In this document: one piece after another, positions 26,801 through 33,090 of the stretch
How positions within the stretch are numbered: the stretch's first letter is position 1
Layout: every line of letters starts with the position of its first letter
NCBI GenBank assembly: GCA_902771725.1
Contig: CACXXT010000032.1
Span: 1-34,822, forward strand
Direction: 5' to 3'
DNA: 34,822 nt
Source of the DNA: an uncultured Bacteroidales bacterium
GTDB taxonomy: Bacteria; Bacteroidota; Bacteroidia; Bacteroidales; Bacteroidaceae
Made by a program: the position numbers and the translations under genes
The notes under the pieces: model-generated
The model's input: the letters and a program-made list of their open reading frames with translations, nothing else
The model's database searches: none
What the model was told of the DNA's origin: nothing

Positions 26801-28399
26801 TTACCCGCCTACCATTAATCTCATATCGCTATAGTCTTTCGACTGTTCACGTTTTATCTTGACTCGAGCGTAATCTGGCAGTTCTGCCAGCCTTTCAATT
26901 AGTGTCTTGCCATGAAGAGGATCATAACCCTGTTTCATTTTTTTTGCCAAGGCGTATCTTGTTTTCGCTACAAAACAATTAACCTCAGATGCTTTCAGAG
27001 GAGTTCCATGTTCTATAAAGTTGTTGCCAGGACAGAGATTACAATATGCACAATAGTCATAACGACCACACTCTTCATAATCATTCAAAGTAAGTTTGCG
27101 CCAATACATAAGTTCCTTGCTTCCTACAAGGATTTCAGAAATTCTGTTTTCCCTCAAATTGCCAAACAAGGTGTGGAAAGCGCAGCAAGGAATAACATTT
27201 CCTTCTGGGGTTATGCATAGAGAGTTACCCCCTGCACCACACGGATTTTGGTCCATCAGTTTTTTCTGACCTCCATAGTTGGGTGCTTCTTTACCTACAT
27301 AAAGGGGAACGTTCTCATCTCTCAATACGATTTCCAATTGCTCTGGTGTCATACGCAGGTATTTGCTGACACATCGATCTCCTTCTATTGAATCAGTTAG
27401 ACTGATTTCGTATTGCGGGATAGCACCATATTTCTTGGCTATATCTCCCACTAAGTAATAGGATTTCACATTGGGACGCATCACACAGCACTTCAGATTC
27501 ATTGGCACACCTAACGCTGACAAATCACGAATGACAGACATGGAGCGCTCCCATGAACCTTTGATTCTAGTGATATAGTCGTGGACTTCAGGAATACCGC
27601 TATAGATAGAGATTCCTACCAGACGAGGATAGTAGTCTGCTAGTCGTTGTACTTCGTTTACCAGTCTTTGTCCATTGGTGAAGATATCAAACGCTATACC
27701 TTTATTATATAAATAGTCTATCAACTCCCAAGCAAAGGACTTCGAGAACGGATCGCCTCCTGTAAGGCAGACTTTGATAAGTCCCTGTTCACATAGGTCA
27801 TCAATAATCTGTTTGAATTCGTCCAAGGTCAATTCTTTCCTATCGCCGCGCGTACTGATTTCCTCGTCATTTCGCGTAGCACCTTCGTTATAACAATGAA
27901 TGCACTTCTCACTACAACGATAGGTCAACTCAAACATGACGCTGGTTATTCCACCTGCTTTTTCAGTATACGCTTGTTCAGCGTTGGAAACGGCATAAGG
28001 AAGCTTTTCTTGAATGGTTCGTTCTGTTTGAGCTTCTTGTTTGCAATGATATTCACTAACGCGATGTCGATAATCGGCTATCACATCATCTGTTATTTCA
28101 ATGGATGACACGATTCCATTCTGTTCCAATTGTTGGAAGAATGGAATAAGGCTTCCCATAGAAATGTTTAAATCTTGGGATATGTCTTCGAGATTCAAAG
28201 AACCATTTTTTGGCGTTTCGAGAATCTTTCCAATTACTTTTGCCGAATAACTTTCAAAATAGTAGCTCATTCCGGCAATCAGATTATAGTAGATTGCGAC
28301 CTCTGCTTCTTCATTGAAGCGCCCACAGGTCCAAACAGGACGATAATAGGTTATATTTAAGTGATTTGAGTTCATTTTAGGGTCTGCGGTTTTTAGCAT
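26801..28399 (-). CDS. Radical SAM/SPASM peptide maturase with PqqD-like N-terminus
   Basis: 532 residues (a second ATG at 28375 would give 524). Residues about 20-100 (RPVWTCGRFNEEAEVAIYYN, SYSAKVIGKIL, LEDISQDLNISMGSLIPFFQ) look like a PqqD/RRE-type winged-helix peptide-binding domain. The radical SAM domain has the 4Fe-4S motif YRCSEKCIHCYN (C162, C166, C169) and GGDPF. The C-terminal SPASM part has about seven Cys (NPCGAGG, CITPEGNVIPCC, CGRYDYCAYCNLCPG, VNC) for auxiliary clusters. Such proteins make thioether, C-C or similar bonds in ribosomal peptides. The architecture is that of a peptide maturase; the bond made is not predictable. Expected product and partners lie downstream in the same operon. 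Confidence 0.85.
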   Translation of the reverse strand: MLKTADPKMNSNHLNITYYRPVWTCGRFNEEAEVAIYYNLIAGMSYYFESYSAKVIGKILETPKNGSLNLEDISQDLNISMGSLIPFFQQLEQNGIVSSIEITDDVIADYRHRVSEYHCKQEAQTERTIQEKLPYAVSNAEQAYTEKAGGITSVMFELTYRCSEKCIHCYNEGATRNDEEISTRGDRKELTLDEFKQIIDDLCEQGLIKVCLTGGDPFSKSFAWELIDYLYNKGIAFDIFTNGQRLVNEVQRLADYYPRLVGISIYSGIPEVHDYITRIKGSWERSMSVIRDLSALGVPMNLKCCVMRPNVKSYYLVGDIAKKYGAIPQYEISLTDSIEGDRCVSKYLRMTPEQLEIVLRDENVPLYVGKEAPNYGGQKKLMDQNPCGAGGNSLCITPEGNVIPCCAFHTLFGNLRENRISEILVGSKELMYWRKLTLNDYEECGRYDYCAYCNLCPGNNFIEHGTPLKASEVNCFVAKTRYALAKKMKQGYDPLHGKTLIERLAELPDYARVKIKREQSKDYSDMRLMVGG

Positions 28400-28445
28400 T
28401 TCATATTAAAGAATTGCCATTCATTGAAGCATTTCAAGATGTTTG

Positions 28446-28634
28446 TCAAATATCTCGTATTAACCTTAGTTGCCCCATAGCACATTGGCTACACTTAAAG
28501 CCACCATTGCTATATTTACCATGATGTACGGAAAAACATTCAGGACATACTCGGTAGCCACACTGATCACAAACCCACCATGACCAACTCCTGGTATATT
28601 CTTTACCATAACATTGATAGGGAATCCAATACAT
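28446..28634 (-). CDS. Small zinc-ribbon protein upstream of the radical SAM gene
   Basis: 62 residues with three CxxC pairs: C22/C25 (VCDQCGYRVC), C30/C33 (CPECF) and C48/C51 (KCSQC), typical of a double zinc ribbon. An in-frame stop lies five codons before the ATG, so the start is fixed at or near 28634. It ends 46 bp before the radical SAM start on the same strand. I know similar small zinc-ribbon proteins in Bacteroidetes but no function for them. Confidence 0.65.
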   Translation of the reverse strand: MYWIPYQCYGKEYTRSWSWWVCDQCGYRVCPECFSVHHGKYSNGGFKCSQCAMGQLRLIRDI

Positions 28635-29092
28635 ATCTTTAAAACATTATTCCCGTAGGCTCTCTCGGAAAGATTATCATATGAATTCAAGAGCATATAC
28701 AGGAAGTGTGAGCCTCTCAGCTTTATCCTACCGAAGGCTCTGGTAAAACCTGTAAAGAGATAAATGAAACAGCTCACACTCTTGATGGATATATAGAGAG
28801 CAGACCAATAACTGGCTGCACATGAATATAATCCAATCAAGAGGAAGTTGTTCGCACTATCATCTGCTTTACGTTGAAGTTTACCAGACTTTTCGGTACA
28901 GATGAAAGCCAAACGCTTCCTATGATATGTCTGTCTTCAGGGTTGCCTCAAAGGCTTTTGTCCCGTTAGACGCGGCAAATATAGGAAGAATTTGCGAATC
29001 GACGTTCTTTTGTGAGCTGTTTTTTTCATTTTCTACAGAGATTTGAAGTGTTTTGCGGGGCAAAGATAGGTATATGGGGTGAATTGTACAAG
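28635..29092. other. 458-bp leader region of the radical SAM locus
   Basis: Holds a minus-strand promoter at 29061-29091 and a second TATATTTG box at 28976-28983. A TTG-started minus-strand ORF (28912 leftward) gives about 90 hydrophobic, Cys-containing residues before it overlaps the zinc-ribbon gene in another frame; I do not recognise it. An inverted repeat AGTGTGAGC/GCTCACACT (28706-28714 with 28771-28779) could fold in the leader RNA. Confidence 0.5.
29061..29091 (-). promoter_or_regulatory. Bacteroidetes promoter for the zinc-ribbon/radical SAM operon
   Basis: Minus-strand TTG (29091-29089), 20-bp spacer, TATCTTTG (29068-29061). It begins one base after the stop codon of the kinase gene, so the radical SAM locus has its own transcription start and a leader of about 420 nt to the zinc-ribbon gene. 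Confidence 0.75.
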
Positions 29093-30364
29093 CTATGGTG
29101 CGTCCATTTCCTCCATTTCGGTCGCATCCACCCTCTTCCTATTCGAAAGCATTCGGTTGAAGACCTGTGTGATGAGGTTCTGACATCTGGCGGTGATGGT
29201 AACCCGTACTTCTACGGAATCTATTTCGGGATATTCCTTGGCGAGTTGATAGGTGAGCTCATCCATTTGATGGGCAAAGGCTTCGCCGGCTTCGTTCCAC
29301 CCAAAAGAGGGTGATGGATGCAATGGCGGGAAGAGGGAATCGTTGTAATGAGCGATGGTGGCGTTATAGATTTTGTTGATACGTTTCTGCATCGTTTCCT
29401 CAAAGCCTTCACGGAGCTTAGCTTTTGGGGTGGACGTTTGGGCTATATAGATGGTGTCACGTCTATCTTCCTTTTGGACGGACAGGGGTGAGGAAGGAGA
29501 TTGCTGAATATATATAGTATCGTGAATTGGCTCTTGGAGGGAGGCGATACGGTTGGAAATATTGTTAAACATGAAGAGGCAAGAGGGAATGGCAACAAGA
29601 AGAGCAAGAATCAAGCCAAGCAGACGGTGTCTGAGGCGCAATCGGCTATCATGGCGATCAAGATTGTGGAGGATGAGGGCTACGGAGGTAGGACGTTCTT
29701 CGGGTGATTCCTGACAACAAGCCTGCTGAAGGCGCTGAAGGTAGGATGGGAGCGGGGCTTCTTGGTGGATGAACTGGAGGATGCGTCCTATGGCGTAGAT
29801 ATCCGTCCTTTCATCTATAGAACCTTCAGGCTGCAGTTGTTCCGGTGCTGCGAAATCAAGTGTCCGGCCAGGGGTGTCAGGGAAGGTATCAGTGAGGCAG
29901 CAACCCAAATCGACAAGCTTGATGTCGTGGTTGATGTGCGAGAAGAGGATATTGTCGGGTTTCAGATCAAGGTGGAGCACTTGATGCTCATGTAAGTAGC
30001 CAACGGCAGAAAGTAGCTGTCGAAGGAATCGGATAAGATTGTCTTTCTGACGGAAATATTCCGGTGACTGGCGGAGCAGGTCTGTCAGGGTGTCGCCATC
30101 GACATATTCCATGAGGATGCCATCGGTACCAAAAGTGATGTAGCGGACCAGATTGGGGTGTTCGAGACGGTAGCCTGTCTCGAACTCTTTGCGAAATGCT
30201 TCCTGATACAGGATATTGCCAGCGAACTCAGGCTTCAGACGCTTGAGGAAGTGAAGTTTTCCAAATAACTTGGCGCGGAAGGCATCGCAGGTAGCGCCAT
30301 TTTGAGAAATAGGTTCAAGACTGGCTGGGTCAAATCTGCTGTTTACGAAACCAGAGGAGTCCAT
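29093..30364 (-). CDS. Membrane-anchored Ser/Thr protein kinase
   Basis: 423 residues from the ATG at 30364; an in-frame TTG at 30379 directly after the upstream stop would add five residues and is less likely. Kinase motifs are VAIK-type K41 (FLKRLK), alpha-C E60, catalytic HLDLKPDN (D133, N138), DLG instead of DFG (D152) and APEQL. One TM segment (LLGLILALLVAIPSCLFMF, about residues 250-270) leads to an outward-facing C-terminal region of about 150 residues of no known domain. So the catalytic domain is cytosolic and the C-terminal part may sense the envelope. It is directly downstream of an HTH-like gene and fic, suggesting one signalling operon. Confidence 0.9.
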   Translation of the reverse strand: MDSSGFVNSRFDPASLEPISQNGATCDAFRAKLFGKLHFLKRLKPEFAGNILYQEAFRKEFETGYRLEHPNLVRYITFGTDGILMEYVDGDTLTDLLRQSPEYFRQKDNLIRFLRQLLSAVGYLHEHQVLHLDLKPDNILFSHINHDIKLVDLGCCLTDTFPDTPGRTLDFAAPEQLQPEGSIDERTDIYAIGRILQFIHQEAPLPSYLQRLQQACCQESPEERPTSVALILHNLDRHDSRLRLRHRLLGLILALLVAIPSCLFMFNNISNRIASLQEPIHDTIYIQQSPSSPLSVQKEDRRDTIYIAQTSTPKAKLREGFEETMQKRINKIYNATIAHYNDSLFPPLHPSPSFGWNEAGEAFAHQMDELTYQLAKEYPEIDSVEVRVTITARCQNLITQVFNRMLSNRKRVDATEMEEMDAP

Positions 30365-30379
30365 GAATTGTGGATACAA

Positions 30380-30931
30380 TTATCGTTTCTGAATGCTAGT
30401 AATACCACCTGTACGGCCTGCTGTGAAGGCTCCGAGGTCTTGTTCGTCGCGCCAAACGTGGGAGATGAGCAGGGGATGACGTGGTACGAAATGGTAAATC
30501 TCAAGGTAATCGCCTACGAGGAGCGAACTATTCTCACTGTCAGTGACATAGAATTTATGGTGTCCATGGTACTCCATCGTCACAGTGCGGTCGGGGAGAT
30601 AGTTGATGGTTATGGTGTCGCCAATCTCCACATCGTCCGTTCGGAGCTCACCCGTGACAGTGTCAAACCCGGAGTTGTGGATAGCATCTGCCTGAGACAG
30701 GGCTTCCCAATGGTCGAAGCCCAGATATTGGGCAATGATGTCGAGGGTGGAGGTGTGCGGAGTTCGCTCATCGTTGGTGAATCCCAGTAAGCGTTTTAGA
30801 GTAGTTGCACCTAATCGTACTCCCATTCGGCTCTCGATATCAAGTGCCAGCTGTTCGCAGTCGGCAGGGATGCGCAGGTCACTGCCAGACTTGGCGCGTA
30901 GGAGTTCAATGATGTGGAAAGGTAGTTGCAT
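30380..30931 (-). CDS. HTH-like protein between fic and kinase
   Basis: 183 residues from the ATG at 30931. The frame stays open another 82 codons upstream, but that part overlaps fic antisense-free in another frame and is Ser/Pro-rich junk, so ATG at 30931, 7 bp after the fic stop, is chosen. Residues about 20-70 (CEQLALDIESRMGVRLGATT, LKRLLGFTND, TSTLDIIAQYLGFDHWEAL) match a compact helical, HTH-like N-terminal module often seen in uncharacterised Bacteroidetes proteins. The C-terminal part is beta-rich (ITINYLPDRTVTMEYHG). Function unknown; DNA binding is inferred. Confidence 0.7.
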   Translation of the reverse strand: MQLPFHIIELLRAKSGSDLRIPADCEQLALDIESRMGVRLGATTLKRLLGFTNDERTPHTSTLDIIAQYLGFDHWEALSQADAIHNSGFDTVTGELRTDDVEIGDTITINYLPDRTVTMEYHGHHKFYVTDSENSSLLVGDYLEIYHFVPRHPLLISHVWRDEQDLGAFTAGRTGGITSIQKR

Positions 30932-30937
30932 AAGTCT

Positions 30938-31003
30938 ATCAGAAGAGGAAGAGGCCGAGGTTGGTGTTGCGGCGTTTTTGTGCCAGTTCTTTCTCCATTC
31001 TGG
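30938..31003. repeat. 66-bp exact duplication, copy inside fic 3' end
   Basis: Identical over 66 bp to 31889-31954. It covers the last 21 codons of fic and the stop codon. Confidence 0.95.
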
Positions 31004-31721
31004 TGGTGGCGGACTGGAAGAAGAGGGAGATGAGGAATTCGTCGGTACCTTCGGCACGGATTTGGCGGAGGGCATTGATGTATGCCGCACGGTCTGCCAC
31101 ATCGATGATGACCATCGGATGACCTGCGTGGAGAAGGATCCAGTTGGAGAGGAGACGTCCGGTGCGGCCGTTGCCATCGCGGAAGGGATGGAGGTACTCG
31201 AAGAAACCGTGGAAACGGGCGGCGATGATCATCGGATGGATGTCGCGGCTGAGTGCTGCGGCGGTGGATTCCATCAGGGAAGGGACTCGGGCAACGAGCA
31301 CTTCGTGATCGCCGAAGACGGTGTCACCGGCAGCCATGTCTTCATGGGTGTATTCTCCAGGAACGGCACCTGGGACGCGATAGGCAAGTGTGTGCTCCGT
31401 CACCAGTCTGTTGGTCTCACGAAGCAGCTGCTCGTCAAAGGGTGCGTCGAGGTGCGACGTGACATACTGAAACGCCCGGAAATGGTCTGCCATTTCGGTA
31501 CATTCCAACAGCGAGTGGCCTACGGGTACCATGGCCAGACCTTGCTCCTTCAGGATTCGGGTGTCGTCCACCGTGAAGGAATTGCCTTCGATGCCGCAAG
31601 AATGGGTGGAGAACAACACCTCGTGCCACTCCATGTAGTCGGCAGGTGTCATTCTCGCCTTGATTTGCGCTTCGTATTCGCTTCTTACGACTTCGTATCG
31701 TTGAATTTCCTTCTCAAACAT
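30939..31721 (-). CDS. Fic-domain protein (AMP transferase) with N-terminal inhibitory motif
   Basis: 260 residues. The active-site motif HPFRDGNGRTGR (H178-R189) is complete, and the inhibitory helix motif (S/T)xxxE(G/N) is present near the N-terminus (S41-C-G-I-E45-G-N), making it a class II, self-inhibited Fic protein. Such enzymes transfer AMP, sometimes other nucleotides or phosphocholine, to proteins. The target is unknown; the adjacent kinase and HTH-like protein are candidates. It has its own promoter 24-55 bp upstream. A second copy of its last 21 codons lies at 31889-31954. Confidence 0.92.
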   Translation of the reverse strand: MFEKEIQRYEVVRSEYEAQIKARMTPADYMEWHEVLFSTHSCGIEGNSFTVDDTRILKEQGLAMVPVGHSLLECTEMADHFRAFQYVTSHLDAPFDEQLLRETNRLVTEHTLAYRVPGAVPGEYTHEDMAAGDTVFGDHEVLVARVPSLMESTAAALSRDIHPMIIAARFHGFFEYLHPFRDGNGRTGRLLSNWILLHAGHPMVIIDVADRAAYINALRQIRAEGTDEFLISLFFQSATTRMEKELAQKRRNTNLGLFLF

Positions 31722-31744
31722 TCTTCGTCACCTATTTCTCGCTG

Positions 31745-31776
31745 CAAAAGTAGGGAAGTTTTCGGGAATGAGCAAA
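31745..31776 (-). promoter_or_regulatory. Bacteroidetes promoter for the fic operon
   Basis: Minus-strand TTTG (31776-31773), 20-bp spacer, TACTTTTG (31752-31745); same architecture and -7 sequence as the APH-like gene promoter. Confidence 0.85.
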
Positions 31777-31808
31777 GAAAATCATTGGAAAAACGCGGTC
31801 TAGAGCTC

Positions 31809-31892
31809 AAAAAACATCAAAATCTGCATTCAATGTTAAGAAAAAGGCGGAATAATATGGCCGAATCTGTATCAACGCTTGTTCGACGATCA
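31809..31892 (+). repeat. Dispersed repeat A, copy 2
   Basis: 84 bp, about 87% identical to 23331-23414 in the same orientation, 33 bp beyond the fic -33 box. Confidence 0.85.
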
Positions 31893-31954
31893 GAAGAGGA
31901 AGAGGCCGAGGTTGGTGTTGCGGCGTTTTTGTGCCAGTTCTTTCTCCATTCTGG
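31889..31954 (-). pseudogene. Duplicated 3' fragment of fic
   Basis: Exact 66-bp copy of the fic 3' end, with stop codon, upstream of intact fic and in the same orientation. It is either the remnant of a tandem fic copy whose body was lost or a short duplication. Exact identity points to a recent event or gene conversion. Confidence 0.8.
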
Positions 31955-31979
31955 GGGAATTGATGCCAGAAATATGCGA

Positions 31980-32121
31980 TTGCATGCAAAATAGAATTTC
32001 AAAAACTATGCTAACTATGCTAACCCTACTAACGAAAGCCATCAAAGTCGGCCTTTTCACCACAAAAATTAGCAAGGTTAGCATAGTTAGCATAGTTTTT
32101 GAAATTCTGATTTGCATGCAA
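31980..32121. repeat. Large palindrome made of two inverted copies of repeat B
   Basis: Arms 31980-32032 and 32069-32121 (53 bp each, about four mismatches) around a 36-bp centre. Each arm has TTGCATGCAA at its outer tip and CTATGCTAA tandem units toward the centre. It could fold into a long hairpin and act as a bidirectional terminator or as a non-autonomous mobile element. Confidence 0.9.
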
Positions 32122-32191
32122 GAGGAGAAATGGTGAAGAAAAAATTCCGTGAGGAGGGGGGAGGTACAGCAGGAGAGAGAATGGAACGGGC

Positions 32192-32235
32192 TGGAGAGGC
32201 GGGTGAAGCAGGGTGGAGAGGCGGGTGCAGCAGGG
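32192..32235 (+). repeat. 22-bp tandem repeat, two units
   Basis: TGGAGAGGCGGGTG(A/C)AGCAGGG at 32192-32213 and 32214-32235, one difference. Confidence 0.9.
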
Positions 32236-32242
32236 AGCAAGC

Positions 32243-32309
32243 GGTTTTGCCACGGGTGGCAAAACCCAACACATTAGGAAGTTTTGCCGGATACGTCCTA
32301 ATGTGTTGG
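32243..32309 (-). terminator. Two adjacent strong hairpins downstream of the lipoprotein gene
   Basis: CCAACACATTAGGA (32266-32279) pairs perfectly with TCCTAATGTGTTGG (32296-32309) around a 16-nt loop. GGTTTTGCCAC (32243-32253) pairs with GTGGCAAAACC (32256-32266). On the minus strand the first hairpin lies 24 bp after the lipoprotein stop and is followed by GTTTT, so a terminator role is likely; a REP-like repeat is the alternative. Confidence 0.6.
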
Positions 32310-32332
32310 CGAGAAGATGGTAATGTGATAAT

Positions 32333-33061
32333 TTAACCCAAATCGGTCATTTGGCCGGGGCGAGGGAACTTCACGCCGGGAGTCAGGAGGAGGAGAGGGG
32401 TGTCGCCGCTGAGGTCATACTGAAGCTGCTCGCCAATCCAGATGGGGTGTTCATCGTCAAAGCCGCCCATATCTGTGACGGTGTTGGTGGCGGTGAAGAG
32501 GAGACGCTGGCCATCGTAGAGGGCGATTTGCTCTCCGTCGATGCGGTAGCCGAGGCGCTGCAACAGGATTTGCTGGAGCGCGTAGGGGTCTATGGTACGG
32601 ACGACAGTAGCCGAGTCGTTGTCGAGGAATCGCAGCTGATAGAGGCGTTTGACGGACACCCCCGTGCCTTCCATGGCGCTGCTGGTGAGCCAGAGGTCGC
32701 CCGACTGGGAGTCATAGCGAGCCTGAGGGATGCGCGCATTAGGGATGTTGGGGAGGGTGGTGGAGGTGGCATCCTTGTGAATGACGATGCCATAGCCCTC
32801 GGTGGAGGTCGTGTCCGCTTCGGCGATGGCTTCGACACTGATGCTGTTGGCTGTGTCACTCAGAATCTCGAAGGTGTGGAAGCGCTGCGCCTGCTGCATC
32901 GCCTGGAGGACGACAGCAGGTGCGGAGTCATCAGGGAAAGGTGCGTCCAGAGTGCCAGCTACAGGATGGATATCGGCACCTGAGCTCTGGCAGGCAGTAC
33001 AGAAGGCGGATGCGCCACAAAGGAAGATGGCGACGATCGCAGAGAGATAAAGTTTTTTCAT
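32333..33061 (-). CDS. Putative lipoprotein of unknown function
   Basis: 242 residues. N-terminus MKKLYLSAIVAIFLCGASAF is a signal sequence; C24 in FCTACQSSG is the likely lipidated Cys, though Cys rather than Leu at -3 makes the lipobox atypical. The rest is a soluble domain with no motif I know (WLTSSAMEGTGVSVKRLYQL, YALQQILLQRLGYRIDGEQI). It starts 29 bp after the thrC stop on the same strand and is probably co-transcribed with it, though no functional link is evident. Confidence 0.7.
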   Translation of the reverse strand: MKKLYLSAIVAIFLCGASAFCTACQSSGADIHPVAGTLDAPFPDDSAPAVVLQAMQQAQRFHTFEILSDTANSISVEAIAEADTTSTEGYGIVIHKDATSTTLPNIPNARIPQARYDSQSGDLWLTSSAMEGTGVSVKRLYQLRFLDNDSATVVRTIDPYALQQILLQRLGYRIDGEQIALYDGQRLLFTATNTVTDMGGFDDEHPIWIGEQLQYDLSGDTPLLLLTPGVKFPRPGQMTDLG

Positions 33062-33090
33062 GATTATCCATTTAGAGAAAAGCGACTCCT

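Larger units (their letters stand above)
31722..32332. other. 611-bp repeat-rich intergenic region
   Basis: No gene is supported. In order: fic promoter, repeat A copy 2 (31809-31892), duplicated fic tail (31889-31954), a 142-bp palindrome built from repeat B (31980-32121), a 22-bp tandem pair (32192-32235) and two hairpins (32243-32309). The many short ORFs here are read-throughs of these repeats. Confidence 0.8.

Noticed and set aside
30932..31177. 82-codon N-terminal extension of the HTH-like gene
   Set aside because: This part overlaps fic in another frame and is Ser/Pro-rich; the ATG at 30931, 7 bp after the fic stop, starts the conserved sequence.
32029..32336. Several 60-116-codon ORFs over the intergenic region before the lipoprotein gene
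   Set aside because: They are translations of the palindrome, tandem repeat and hairpins in various frames; none has an independent start signal or domain.
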